Notes: generated by a model from the sequence alone, not told the origin. DNA of 64,000 nt from Arthrobacter terrae (GCF_015708085.1 NZ_JADNYM010000006.1:124001-188000), one strand, 5' to 3'; counted from the first letter of the stretch, positions 30,939 through 38,741 are shown. Made by a program: numbers and translations.

Positions 30939-31011
30939 CTGCGCCGACAGGGTTCGAACCTGTAGTCTCCTGGGCCAGAACCAGGCGGATTGCCAATTTT
31001 CCCACGGCGCA
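30939..31011 (-). tRNA. tRNA-Gln(CTG)
   Basis: Anticodon stem-loop CCTGG-TTCTGGC-CCAGG. Acceptor TGCGCCG/CGGCGCA, discriminator G. Confidence 0.9.
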
Positions 31012-31130
31012 TCAACCGGACTTTTACCGTTCACCCAGAGCGGGAGCGACCCGCATCGTGGTGAGCTTTCTGCCAGCCTGTGAGCGCCCGCTATGCGTTT
31101 CTGCATAGCCACACACCAGTACGGACAACG

Positions 31131-31203
31131 CTCCCGTCATTGGACTCGAACCAATAACCTGCCGATTAACAGCCGGCTGCTCTGCCAGTTGAGCTAGACG
31201 GGA
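31131..31203 (-). tRNA. tRNA-Asn(GTT)
   Basis: Anticodon stem-loop GCCGG-CTGTTAA-TCGGC. Acceptor TCCCGTC/GACGGGA, discriminator G. Confidence 0.92.
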
Positions 31204-31223
31204 CTAGCGGGATATACCCGCAG

Positions 31224-31299
31224 TGGCCATCCAGGGATTTGAACCCCGGGCCTCTTCGTTATCAGCGAAGCGCTCTAACCAAAGCTGAGCTAGATGACC
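31224..31299 (-). tRNA. tRNA-Ile(GAT)
   Basis: Anticodon stem-loop CTTCG-CTGATAA-CGAAG. Acceptor GGTCATC/GATGGCC, discriminator A. Confidence 0.92.
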
Positions 31300-31411
31300 G
31301 TGCACGCCCGGCCGGAGGTGCATCCGAACAGGGTATGAGCCTGCCCGGCGCCGGCTGGGCGCCTCCACTTTTACCCCATGCACAGGGGCGGGGAGCGGAT
31401 CCCACATTTGG

Positions 31412-31473
31412 AGTGCAGCACGTCCCGCCGGCGATCCTCGAGGTTCATCCCGCCTGGCGATCCGTGCTGCACT
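31412..31473. repeat. Inverted repeat between tRNA-Ile and tRNA-Lys
   Basis: 11-bp perfect arms AGTGCAGCACG (31412-31422) and CGTGCTGCACT (31463-31473), 40 nt apart. The loop overlaps a 25-codon minus-strand ORF with AGGCGGG before its ATG. It may be an RNA structure or processing signal in the tRNA transcript. Confidence 0.5.
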
Positions 31474-31476
31474 TTG

Positions 31477-31549
31477 TACCCCCAGCAGGATTCGAACCTG
31501 CGTCCCTTGATTAAGAGTCAAGTGCTAAAGCCAACTCAGCTATGGAGGC
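31477..31549 (-). tRNA. tRNA-Lys(CTT)
   Basis: Anticodon stem-loop CTTGA-CTCTTAA-TCAAG. Acceptor GCCTCCA/TGGGGGT with G-T pairs, discriminator A. Confidence 0.9.
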
Positions 31550-31581
31550 GTGATGCCGTCTTTCCGGCTGTCATTTATGCG

Positions 31582-31654
31582 TGGGCCCGGCGGGGCTCGA
31601 ACCCGCGACATCTCGATTAAAAGTCGAGAACTCTACCAACTGAGTTACAGGCCC
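31582..31654 (-). tRNA. tRNA-Lys(TTT)
   Basis: Anticodon stem-loop CTCGA-CTTTTAA-TCGAG. Acceptor GGGCCTG/CGGGCCC, discriminator A. Confidence 0.92.
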
Positions 31655-31658
31655 GTCA

Positions 31659-32189
31659 TTACTGCTTCCCGATGAACGCTTCGATCTCGGCCATGTGGTC
31701 CCTGGTGAGGCCGTGCGCAGTCTTCGGGCAGATCACAAGCACCGGGATGTCCAGCGATTTCAGCCAGGCCAGCGAAGCTGGATCGAAGTTGATGTCGTCG
31801 TCCATCCATACGAGCTTGTCAGGTCGGTTACGGGCGACGTAATCACGGATTTTCGCCAGCTTCCACCAGTTTCCATTCGCCGGGTCGTCATCTTCCACAC
31901 CCTGAATCATCTCCCAGCCTGCGCCGTCGAGCCCTATCACTGGTGCCAGCTGTTCCGGTGCGCCTTCCTCCCAGGCCGTCAGCCATTTGACGGTGACGTC
32001 CGGGTGGGCCGCGATCCGGTTCATCGCCTCGACCACGTCTTCGGACCAGTACCCGGGAAACGATCCGGGGATCGTCACGTGATGCCAGGGTCCGGTCCAG
32101 CCGGTGTGTTCGGCCGGCGCCGGGGTGAAGCGGTGATCGGACCAGGCAACAAAGATACCGTCAGCGTCGGAGTATATGGTGACGTTCAC
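31659..32189 (-). CDS. HAD-like phosphatase/kinase-repair domain protein
   Basis: This 176-residue protein begins (GTG) VNVTIYSDADGIFVAW. The D-x-D-G motif, then VKWLTAWEEGA, KLVWMDDDINFDP and GLT-x-x-H at the end, follow the order of HAD-superfamily proteins found beside RNA-repair genes and in actinophages. Catalysis would be phosphate transfer or removal on nucleotides or RNA ends. AGGAGA lies upstream of the start. It is embedded in the tRNA island between tRNA-Ala and tRNA-Lys, which hints at a tRNA repair role. That is inference. Confidence 0.7.
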   Translation of the reverse strand: MNVTIYSDADGIFVAWSDHRFTPAPAEHTGWTGPWHHVTIPGSFPGYWSEDVVEAMNRIAAHPDVTVKWLTAWEEGAPEQLAPVIGLDGAGWEMIQGVEDDDPANGNWWKLAKIRDYVARNRPDKLVWMDDDINFDPASLAWLKSLDIPVLVICPKTAHGLTRDHMAEIEAFIGKQ

Positions 32190-32300
32190 TGTTCTCCTCT
32201 TTCGTTGCCAGGTGACCAATGCCGGGCGGGTGGCGGGTGACATCCAGTGTCCTTCTTAGGGATCTTCTCCCTGGATTCATTCCGTTTCCCAACCCAGCCG

Positions 32301-32373
32301 TGGAGCCACGGGGACTCGAACCCCGAACCCCCTGCTTGCAAAGCAGGTGCGCTACCAATTGCGCCATGGCCCC
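32301..32373 (-). tRNA. tRNA-Ala(TGC)
   Basis: Anticodon stem-loop CCTGC-TTTGCAA-GCAGG. Acceptor GGGGCCA/TGGCTCC, discriminator A. Confidence 0.92.
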
Positions 32374-32457
32374 ATTCGGACCGGCAACCCGGTCCTCGTC
32401 TTGATGGGTTCTTGATGAACCCTTGATTGATCCTTGCGGGATTCTTGCGGATCAACG

Positions 32458-32530
32458 TGGAGATAAAGGGATTCGAACCCTTGACCCCCTGCATGCCATG
32501 CAGGTGCGCTACCATCTGCGCCATATCCCC
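32458..32530 (-). tRNA. tRNA-Ala(GGC)
   Basis: Anticodon stem-loop CCTGC-ATGGCAT-GCAGG. Acceptor GGGGATA/TATCTCC, discriminator A. Confidence 0.9.
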
Positions 32531-32572
32531 CTTGCACTGGAGTATTACCCCGGATGCAGAGCGTGCTTGTCC

Positions 32573-32591
32573 CTACTCCCATGTGTACGGC
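32573..32591 (-). promoter_or_regulatory. P1 variant promoter inside the tRNA island
   Basis: GCCGTACACAT (32591-32581), +1 predicted at G32573, 43 nt before tRNA-Ala(GGC). Confidence 0.55.
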
Positions 32592-32697
32592 GTCTGAGAG
32601 TGCTCTCACCGCTGGCACGCAGGGAACGGATCGGTACCTCCGGAGCGGAAGCTGCACGGTCGCACCTGTACACGTGAAACCCGCGAACAGCGTGCCG

Positions 32698-32733
32698 GGG
32701 AGAGGCCGGCACTGACAGCTGGCTGGCCTCTCC
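32698..32733 (-). terminator. Terminator-like hairpin upstream of the 32573 promoter
   Basis: 9-bp stem GGAGAGGCC / GGCCTCTCC. It ends the tRNA-Leu/Tyr/Trp part of the island. No U-run. Confidence 0.5.
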
Positions 32734-32759
32734 TTGTTGCCGGTATCTCATCCAGCAAG

Positions 32760-32843
32760 TGCCCATCCCCGGACTTGAACCGGGACGTCCCGAAAGACAT
32801 AGAGGTCTGAGCTCTACGCGTCTGCCAGTTTCGCCAGACGGGC
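32760..32843 (-). tRNA. tRNA-Leu(CAG)
   Basis: Anticodon stem-loop TAGAG-CTCAGAC-CTCTA. Class II variable arm; acceptor GCCCGTC/GATGGGC, discriminator A. Confidence 0.9.
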
Positions 32844-32900
32844 GTTGCAGAGGCCGGGTTCGTGCCCGGCGGAGGCTGCCGGGCTCCCCTACTCTGCGCG

Positions 32901-32985
32901 TGGCGGATACTGGATTCGAACCAGTGTAAACATTGAAGCTACCTGATTTACAGTCAGGTCCCTTTGGCCACTCGGGTAATCCGCC
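32901..32985 (-). tRNA. tRNA-Tyr(GTA)
   Basis: Anticodon stem-loop CCTGA-CTGTAAA-TCAGG. Long variable arm; acceptor GGCGGAT/ATCCGCC, discriminator A. Confidence 0.92.
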
Positions 32986-33172
32986 AAAAGTCCCCGGACC
33001 GGCCTTCAGATCTAACTCTGCGCGCCGGCCCGGAAACTATTTGATACTTGTTTATGTGCGCAGAAAAGTAGCATCACCGGAATTGGCATTCCGATAATTT
33101 TTCCGCTCATATTTCACGTTCACTATGGAGTTCTCAAATCACAAATGCATCTCTTGCGAGTGCTGTATTACG
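32986..33172 (-). other. AT-richer spacer between tRNA-Tyr and tRNA-Trp
   Basis: It holds a host-like TTGAGA-N17-AAATAT promoter candidate (minus strand, about 33145-33110) and a 32-codon ORF (33012-33110, start MSGKIIGMPIPV) without a good ribosome-binding site. Neither is certain. Confidence 0.3.
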
Positions 33173-33245
33173 CGGGGTGGACAGGGCTCGAACCTGCGGC
33201 CTGCGAGTTTGGAATCCGCTGCTCTACCAACTGAGCTACCTCCCC
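33173..33245 (-). tRNA. tRNA-Trp(CCA)
   Basis: Anticodon loop TTCCAAA. Anticodon stem GCGGA/CTCGC and acceptor GGGGAGG/CCACCCC each have one mismatch. Discriminator G. First tRNA of the island in transcription order. Confidence 0.82.
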
Positions 33246-33303
33246 TAATGCCGGGTGCTCCGGCGAGGTGGCGGTCTGGCTGTCCTCATCGGGACAAAAA
33301 GAA

Positions 33304-33340
33304 GACCGCCTCGGGGTTGGACTTACCCGAAGCGGCCTCT
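33304..33340 (-). terminator. Terminator after the 49-aa gene
   Basis: AGGCCGCTTCGGG pairs with CCCCGAGGCGGTCT on the minus strand, followed by TCTTTTTG. Confidence 0.75.
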
Positions 33341-33364
33341 GGTGGACGGTTATGCCGTCACAAT

Positions 33365-33514
33365 TTAGAGGATATTTCGGTGCCTTGCATGATCGTTCCA
33401 CTGCTGCCAGGTATTTCCGTAGGCTTTCGCGGATGATGCCAACGCCGGCTTGCTCGTGGGCAGGACATAGCTGCGGCCGCATACGGCTGAAATGCTGAGC
33501 GATGATGCGTGCAT
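33365..33514 (-). CDS. Small protein, 49 aa
   Basis: It begins MHASSLSISA and ends RHRNIL. AGGAAAGGAC lies six bases before the ATG, and a strong terminator follows 25 nt after the stop, so it looks like a real short gene. It contains NTWQQWNDHAR. No family is recognised. Its upstream leader includes a GAGAGAT/ATCTCTC hairpin near 33570-33604. Confidence 0.55.
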   Translation of the reverse strand: MHASSLSISAVCGRSYVLPTSKPALASSAKAYGNTWQQWNDHARHRNIL

Positions 33515-33565
33515 GGTTTGTCCTTTCCTGAACAATACTGACCCTGATGGCCTGCTGAGAAAACT

Positions 33566-33670
33566 CTAACTGAGAGATATGGTTTTTGTAAATTCGAAAT
33601 CTCTCACGAGATCCGAGGTGGCAGCTCCCTTATCGAAAGTAATGTGTGCGGCAATTTCGAAAAGTGTCAT
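33566..33670 (-). CDS. Small ORF, 34 aa, with a P1 box inside its codons
   Basis: It begins MTLFEIAAHI. CAGGAA is just before the start. The P1 box GCCGCACACAT supplies the codons A-A-H-I. It may be translated from the operon starting at 34515, while the box starts a second transcript for the 49-aa gene. Confidence 0.35.
   Translation of the reverse strand: MTLFEIAAHITFDKGAATSDLVRDFEFTKTISLS
33634..33652 (-). promoter_or_regulatory. P1 promoter (49-aa gene)
   Basis: GCCGCACACAT (33652-33642), +1 predicted at G33634, 120-nt leader. Confidence 0.55.
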
Positions 33671-33698
33671 CACTTCCTGAAACAGTTTGCACCTTTCG

Positions 33699-33797
33699 TC
33701 ATTCCGCCGGAATCGATAGGGGCGCCGAGAGTGTTTCGATCTCCCGGCCAGCGCCACGTAACCAGCCACTGATTGCGCGACAGACCGGCTTTTTCAT
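33699..33797 (-). CDS. Small ORF, 32 aa, coupled by ATGA
   Basis: It begins MKKPVCRAIS and overlaps the stop of the 59-aa membrane protein by ATGA. It could form an amphipathic helix. Function unknown. Confidence 0.4.
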   Translation of the reverse strand: MKKPVCRAISGWLRGAGREIETLSAPLSIPAE

Positions 33798-33973
33798 TTG
33801 CCTGGTCGCCCGTCTCTGGCTGCCTGCCAGGCCGCCCGGCTCAGATACAGGGACGCCCACCACAGGCTGCCGCCAACCAACAACGCGACCAGTCCCTCCC
33901 AATGAAACCCGGACATTTGAAAGGCACCTGTCACGAGCAGGGCCACGGCTACTGCGGCCATGACGTACCTCAT
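33794..33973 (-). CDS. Two-TM small membrane protein, 59 aa
   Basis: It begins MRYVMAAVAV. Two hydrophobic helices (about residues 3-19 and 27-45) precede a basic tail. AGGAG lies five bases before the ATG. It is 26 nt after the RDD protein and probably cotranscribed with it. Confidence 0.6.
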   Translation of the reverse strand: MRYVMAAVAVALLVTGAFQMSGFHWEGLVALLVGGSLWWASLYLSRAAWQAARDGRPGK

Positions 33974-33999
33974 GCGCTCCTACCAGCTGTCCGGGGCAT

Positions 34000-34515
34000 T
34001 CACAGGCCTGTGACGAGAGCGTCTATTGAGATGTGCCGGTCTTTGATGCCGAAGGTGCTGCCGCCGCACAGCGAGTAGATGAAGACGACCGGGAGGATCA
34101 TGACCCGGAGAACCATCATCCAGCCAGACCGGAAAATCCCCATGCGTCCACCGGTGCTTATCCGGAGGGTGCGGGTCCCGGAGGCGAGCTGGCCAAGGGA
34201 CCGGTGATAGGCGGTAGCGAAACCGTAGACGAGGGCGGCCGCCGGCCAGCCTGCCAGCGCAAACAGTTCACGCGCGTACGGGAACGGTGCCGGCATCGTG
34301 AACGACAGGAACAGATAGAAGCCCATTGCCGTCAGAACAACCAGAACGACGTCCAGACCCCAGGCGAGCAGCACTTCGCGGTCCCGTGCCGGAGCCACGA
34401 TCCGACCGTCGCCTAGGGTGATGAGCTGGGCGTCGGCAGGAGCCAGCGGGAGGTCTGCCGGCTCTTTGAAAGATTCGGCAGTCTCCGGTGCCGGTATTTC
34501 TGTTGTCGAAGTCAT
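34000..34515 (-). CDS. RDD-family membrane protein
   Basis: This 171-residue protein has the RDD signature: a cytoplasmic Arg before the first helix and Asp inside it (DREVLLAWGLDVVLVVL). A second TM pair follows with RSLGQLASGTRTLRISTGG, then a last TM segment with FGIKDRHISIDA. RDD proteins are small polytopic membrane proteins, some acting as sodium/proton antiporters. A Pro/Glu-rich N-terminal tail precedes the domain. Transcribed from a P2 promoter with a 90-nt leader. Confidence 0.85.
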   Translation of the reverse strand: MTSTTEIPAPETAESFKEPADLPLAPADAQLITLGDGRIVAPARDREVLLAWGLDVVLVVLTAMGFYLFLSFTMPAPFPYARELFALAGWPAAALVYGFATAYHRSLGQLASGTRTLRISTGGRMGIFRSGWMMVLRVMILPVVFIYSLCGGSTFGIKDRHISIDALVTGL

Positions 34516-34609
34516 GAAGGTATCCGTTCAGGGGTCAGGTCGGTGTCGGACAGCTCTTAGGGTTCACCTATCTGGGGCACAGCAGAGAAGCCCGTCAGGG
34601 TTTGTCATC

Positions 34610-34633
34610 CCTATGCGGTGGATGCGGTGACGG
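34610..34633 (-). promoter_or_regulatory. P2 promoter (RDD operon)
   Basis: CCGTC (34633-34629), 13 nt, CATAGG (34615-34610). Confidence 0.6.
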
Positions 34634-34718
34634 GCCGCAACCGTTTTTGCCGGCGCACGAAAATGGGCCGGGGCTAACTGGCTGCCCGTTGGCACGCTAT
34701 GTGGTCGGCGATTGTCGT

Positions 34719-35228
34719 TCATTGGTTCTCCTGCGGGCTCGCCACTGCAGAAGATTTGGGTGTCTGGGCGTGGAAGTCCAGATTTTCGAGCCAGCCGGTC
34801 AGTTCCGCATCCGGGTCAATGAGGACTTTGTCGTTGCCTGCCGGGTGTTTGAAGAACAGGATCCGGGTGCCGGCTTCCTGTTTCTGGGCGTGAGCGACTC
34901 CGGGCTCAACAACGTAAAAGTCACCGGTCCTCAAAACGTGGATCTGCCCGGTGTCCAGATTGAGCAGCAAGGCGCACCCGTTGAGGATGTACTGGTACTC
35001 GCGCTGCTGCGGGTGCAGATGTGGCTGATCGGCGGTGTCCACGGGGTAGGAAGACATGCCAACTTCGACGTCCCCGTACGGCAGGTGCTCAAGGTCCTGG
35101 GGTCTACCCAGCGGCCCTGCCAGGTACTGCCGTTGGTTTCCGGTGAGGGATTCTTCAATGGCGGAGCTGCGGACAACTCCTACCCCTGCCGTTTCTGTCC
35201 GGGGATGTTCAAGCTGCCCCACGCTCAC
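34719..35228 (-). CDS. Cupin-domain protein
   Basis: The centre of this 169-residue protein is a single cupin barrel: HLHPQQREYQYILNG (metal-binding His and Glu) and, 25 residues later, GDFYVVEPGVAHAQ. Small cupins of this type bind metal and act as isomerases, dioxygenases or sensors. The flanking N-terminal 50 residues are unique. It starts at GTG 35228, overlapping the stop of a tagged protein (GTGA), so it is made together with that protein. Confidence 0.82.
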   Translation of the reverse strand: MSVGQLEHPRTETAGVGVVRSSAIEESLTGNQRQYLAGPLGRPQDLEHLPYGDVEVGMSSYPVDTADQPHLHPQQREYQYILNGCALLLNLDTGQIHVLRTGDFYVVEPGVAHAQKQEAGTRILFFKHPAGNDKVLIDPDAELTGWLENLDFHAQTPKSSAVASPQENQ

Positions 35229-35707
35229 CCGTCCACCGCCAGATCTTCAGGTGTCAGTGCTGCCATCTTGTCGATGCTGTAGTACCGCCACATGTTGCCG
35301 TTGCTGCCACTGACCCGGCTGGTGCGCAGCGGGGAATCCTCTTCCTGGTATTTGTCCGGGATCAGCGACAGGCTGCCGAGCTGGGCAACTTTCGCGCGCG
35401 ATCCCTCCCAGATGGTTCGATCATCCCTATCAGTGATCCGCACCGTCATCTCTTCAGGATCATATATCTGGCTGCTGGAACGGTACGCCGAGATCCTGTG
35501 CGCACCGCGGAACCGTTTCTTCAGACCCTTGGCTGCCGCGGTGACATCCATTGCTCCGACCTGTGCGGAAAGCACTCTGCGGGCTGCGACAAGATCTGCG
35601 CAGATTGCGGGTGTGGCGGTGTTGAGGGACAGTTCCGGCTCCGTGTGGATGCCGGCAGCGAACTGGCCGCCGGTGCGGATGCCCTTGGGCTGGCGTGATG
35701 TGCTCAT
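35225..35707 (-). CDS. Tagged hypothetical protein F, 160 aa
   Basis: It begins MSTSRQPKG, then R-T-GGQFA, and H-T-E-P-x-L-S-L. A helical part (VLSAQVGAMDVTAAAKGLKKR) is followed by a beta-rich C-terminal half. The ATG at 35707 is at the predicted +1 of a P1 box, so it is leaderless. Coupled to the cupin gene by GTGA. No family is recognised. Confidence 0.72.
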   Translation of the reverse strand: MSTSRQPKGIRTGGQFAAGIHTEPELSLNTATPAICADLVAARRVLSAQVGAMDVTAAAKGLKKRFRGAHRISAYRSSSQIYDPEEMTVRITDRDDRTIWEGSRAKVAQLGSLSLIPDKYQEEDSPLRTSRVSGSNGNMWRYYSIDKMAALTPEDLAVDG

Positions 35708-35725
35708 AACCAGTCTGTGTGCGGC
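35707..35725 (-). promoter_or_regulatory. P1 promoter, leaderless start
   Basis: GCCGCACACAG (35725-35715), 7 nt, ATG at 35707. Confidence 0.7.
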
Positions 35726-35756
35726 AGCTGATAATCGCGGTGGAGGTGAAGCAACA

Positions 35757-35792
35757 AAAAGCCCGCCACAGGATTAGTGGCGGGTTCTTTTC
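35757..35792 (-). terminator. Terminator after the 194-aa gene
   Basis: GTGGCGGGCTTT-type stem: AAGCCCGCCAC / GTGGCGGGTT, with T-runs on both strands. Confidence 0.75.
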
Positions 35793-35801
35793 GTGAACGG
35801 G

Positions 35802-36386
35802 TCAGTGGTTGTAACTGTTCCGGATGAGTGTCCCGAGCCTTTGCCGGGTTGAGTGGTCGGCGTACCCGGAGTATTCGGAAGCCCAGGTGTTGAAATTCTC
35901 CGGATTGATGGTGCTTCCTTCGGCGAATGTCTCGTACACCGTGAAGTTGAGGTTCCCGTCTTCATCCACGTCGACGGCGTTGTCCGGGATATGCGATGCG
36001 GGGGCTGGCCAGGGTTTAGGTCCTAGCCCTGTGAATTTCTCGATGCCGCTTTGTGCGGCCTGGCGGGCGCGGCGGTAGCTCCAGTCATCGAACTCGTACA
36101 GGTCTTTGATGTTAGCCTCCGCCGCCAACATGTAACGCAACTCCAGCAGGTGGCTTTCGGGGGCAATCCGGGCCGCTGCGGACGGCTCAATGAACAGCGG
36201 GACAGAGGGCCGTCGCAGCGGCCCTTTGTTAGTCAGTGTGATCGTGGCGATGCCACGAATACCGTGGATGTCACAGCCGATGATGCGGGGACTACCGGGA
36301 ACCAGTGTGGAGAGGTCCAGTACCTGCCCAAAGGTCAGGGGTGAGTCGGGAGACCTGGACGGTTCCTGGTCGGTGATGGCAGTCAT
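35802..36386 (-). CDS. Hypothetical protein, 194 aa
   Basis: It begins MTAITDQEPS. A short beta-rich N-terminal part (IATITLTNKGPLRRPSVPLF) precedes a helical region and an Asp/Asn-rich C-terminal half (VDVDEDGNLNFTVYETF). AAGGACA lies before the ATG. No promoter box is seen in the 36387-36608 gap, which contains only a possible 35-codon ORF (36449-36556, start MKTGDSHGIG). Function unknown. Confidence 0.6.
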   Translation of the reverse strand: MTAITDQEPSRSPDSPLTFGQVLDLSTLVPGSPRIIGCDIHGIRGIATITLTNKGPLRRPSVPLFIEPSAAARIAPESHLLELRYMLAAEANIKDLYEFDDWSYRRARQAAQSGIEKFTGLGPKPWPAPASHIPDNAVDVDEDGNLNFTVYETFAEGSTINPENFNTWASEYSGYADHSTRQRLGTLIRNSYNH

Positions 36387-36608
36387 GGTGTCCTTGCTGC
36401 GAGTTGGGGAGTCGGGTGAAGTTTACGTCAGCGGCGGTCCCGGATTGGTCAGCGCTGCGCCAAGCCGCTCGTGTGGATCGGTATTTCATCTCCGGGGTGC
36501 CAGTTCGCGGTGTGCCGCTGAAGCACGCCAATTCCGTGGCTATCACCCGTTTTCATGCCGGACGATGATCTGCCGGGCCCTCACTGTCCGTGCTTTTGGC
36601 GCTGTCTT

Positions 36609-36998
36609 TTAGATGCCCAGGCGGTCCAGGTAGTCCGGGTGCTTGGGGTCGTTGAGCTCGTAAGCCAGCACACCGTCCTCCTCGGGGATCGTCGTGCGGG
36701 GTGCTGCCCGGTAGGCGCCCAACTGCTCTTTGTACTCGGCATCGATGGCGTTCTGCACCAGTTGTTCCGCCAGGAACTTCCCCAGCAGGTGGGCCTCGTC
36801 GACGCCAAGCTCACCGATCCTGTCAAGGGCCGCGTTGACGTTCTCGTCGCAGGCTGCGGCATGCTCGACCAGCTCGGCGTCGCCGTCACCTTGAAGTTCT
36901 TCGAACGTATACGGGCAGTCAGTAATGGCCTGCCGGCCGGCGGAGGCCCGCTCGGCAGGACTGGTTACGGTAGGTGCGGCAGAAGGTGAGGATGTCAT
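36609..36998 (-). CDS. Hypothetical protein, 129 aa, leaderless
   Basis: It begins MTSSPSAAPT. It is largely helical and acidic (VNAALDRIGELGVDEAHLLGKFLAEQL). The ATG at 36998 lies at the predicted +1 of a P1 box with no ribosome-binding site, so leaderless translation is expected. An in-frame start 14 codons upstream lies above the +1 and was rejected. No family is recognised. Confidence 0.65.
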   Translation of the reverse strand: MTSSPSAAPTVTSPAERASAGRQAITDCPYTFEELQGDGDAELVEHAAACDENVNAALDRIGELGVDEAHLLGKFLAEQLVQNAIDAEYKEQLGAYRAAPRTTIPEEDGVLAYELNDPKHPDYLDRLGI

Positions 36999-37016
36999 AA
37001 ACCCCATGTGTGCGGC
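36998..37016 (-). promoter_or_regulatory. P1 promoter, leaderless start
   Basis: GCCGCACACAT (37016-37006), 7 nt, ATG at 36998. Confidence 0.7.
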
Positions 37017-37086
37017 ATATGGGGAATCCTGCATCACCTGAAAGTTCTGGAAGGTGCCGAAGGAGTAAAGCTCCGGCCCAGGTCCG

Positions 37087-37750
37087 TTACGGGCAGTTGA
37101 GGTGTCCTCCGGAACCCAGTAAGGTGATCGCTCCTAAGGTCATTCCGCAGATGATCTTCCCATTCCGGATCATGCCGATGAGCTCGCCATAGCTGTACCA
37201 CTCGATCTTCGCTCCGGTTTCATCCTCGACGTGGCCGGGGCGAAGGTGCTCGATGCCGTGCACGGTCTTCCAGACCGCTACCTGAGTGGTCAGGATTCCG
37301 GTGTCGGGCCGGAGAGTGCCGAGTCGTATCGCCGAACTGTACTCCAACCCTGTTTCTTCGATGAGTTCGCGGGGCGCCTCGTCAAGAGACAAGTCCTCGG
37401 CTCCACCGCGCGGGAACTCAAGGGTGAACTCCCCGATCGGGTAGCGGTACTGGCGGACCAGGCCCAGATGCGGGGTGCCGCGGAAATTCACGAACGGGAT
37501 CGCAATGACGCCCGGACCGGTGCCGGAGTTGACCGTGGAGTAATGGCCGAGGGCGCCGTTAGGGAAGCGGATTGTGTCCGTGTCGACCCGGAGGAATGCG
37601 TTCTCCAGAACCGTCGCGCCTTCCAGCCGTTCGATAACCCCCTGGAACCACAGCGGCCTGGATTTTGTTGATCATTTCCGTGATGGGTCCGGGAGCCACC
37701 GGGGCCGGTGCGGTCTTTTCGGGGGTGGTTACGGTAACGGTCATGGTCAT
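37087..37750 (-). pseudogene. NUDIX hydrolase gene with a single-base frameshift
   Basis: The N-terminal part (MTMTVTVTTPEK) starts at ATG 37750, overlapping the upstream stop by ATGA with GGGAAGG upstream. Its frame ends at 37559. The rest of the protein (ERLEGATVLENAFLRVD, the NUDIX-like PRELIEETGL, then EWYSYGELIGMI) lies in the next frame, without its own start codon. Removing one G from a run of five (37638-37642) joins both parts into a ~220-residue NUDIX protein. NUDIX enzymes hydrolyse nucleoside diphosphate derivatives. This could be a sequencing error, a recent mutation or programmed shifting. Confidence 0.7.
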
Positions 37751-38616
37751 GCCTTCCCGGTAGGGGCGATGGGTGTGTGGCGCCACGCCGCGAGACGCAG
37801 TTTGGCGAATGCTTTGATGTAGACGGTGCCGTAACCTGTGCCGGACTCGTGAGCAAGGTACCCGATGTTCACCGCATCGGTAGGGTCACCCCGGTGAGCG
37901 ATGAGAGCGTCGATCCGGGATTCCAGAGCGGTGACCGGGTGGGAGGTGAAGTCCGGATTCTCGTCTTCGCTGACCTCAGCGCGTGGTGTCGTGAGGGCTG
38001 CGTTGCGTTCGTTGACGGTCGCCATGTTGTGCAGCTCCCGGCGCTGCCAACTTTCGGGCTGCAGCTCCTGATTTTTCATCATCTGTCCGTACCATTCCTC
38101 ACCGACGTGCGGGAACGTCGCCTCAAGGGCGCGCCGGTACTCTGCGGCACTGGAGCCGATCTTCGCCGCCGCTACCTCGTAGGTGTCCTCCGCTGTGGTG
38201 ATGTAGTGGCTTTCGACAGCCAGTCGGCGTTCACGAATGGTTTTGAGCTCGCGGGCTGTGGCGGCACCGAACTGGTGAGCCTTGGCTCCGCTGCGTTTGA
38301 TCCGGTCCGTGGCGACGTCCATCGAGTCGTCCCGATCGGCCTCTGCCCGGATTGCCGTCTGTGTTTCCTCGTCGTGGACAACGTTGAAGTCATCCCCTGC
38401 CAAGGACTCGTCCAAAGCAATGCGTGCATAACTGCGGCGCTCTCCGTTGGAGGGCTGATCCTCGTAGACGAGGTTGAACCACTTCGGGTCTGACGGCACC
38501 GAAATGGCCGGCGCCGGCGTGGGTGCTGCCAAAGTCAGGTCTGGTTCGGCGCGGGTGTCTGGCGCAAACTGGCCACCAACAGGCACTCCTTTGGGCTGAC
38601 GGGCTGTGGTGGTCAC
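37747..38616 (-). CDS. Tagged hypothetical protein G, 289 aa
   Basis: It begins (GTG) VTTTARQPKG, V-P-V-GGQFA, D-T-R-A-E-P-x-L-T-L. GTG 38616 has AAGGAG six bases upstream. An ATG seven codons earlier is less likely. The body is helical and charged (AIRAEADRDDSMDVATDR, ATARELKTIRERRL). No family is recognised. It is coupled to the NUDIX gene by ATGA. Confidence 0.7.
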   Translation of the reverse strand: MTTTARQPKGVPVGGQFAPDTRAEPDLTLAAPTPAPAISVPSDPKWFNLVYEDQPSNGERRSYARIALDESLAGDDFNVVHDEETQTAIRAEADRDDSMDVATDRIKRSGAKAHQFGAATARELKTIRERRLAVESHYITTAEDTYEVAAAKIGSSAAEYRRALEATFPHVGEEWYGQMMKNQELQPESWQRRELHNMATVNERNAALTTPRAEVSEDENPDFTSHPVTALESRIDALIAHRGDPTDAVNIGYLAHESGTGYGTVYIKAFAKLRLAAWRHTPIAPTGKA

Positions 38617-38718
38617 GTGCTGCTCCTTAGCTTTCATAGGTAAACATGCGTAGATGACGGATTTTCCGGATGCCGGCAGGAGAACTGCGGAGTGGGCGAA
38701 CGGCTGGTGGAAAGGTCG

Positions 38719-38737
38719 TACCTGATCTGTGTGCGGC
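38719..38737 (-). promoter_or_regulatory. P1 promoter (tagged protein G operon)
   Basis: GCCGCACACAG (38737-38727), +1 predicted at A38719, about 100-nt leader. Confidence 0.6.
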
Positions 38738-38741
38738 TAGA

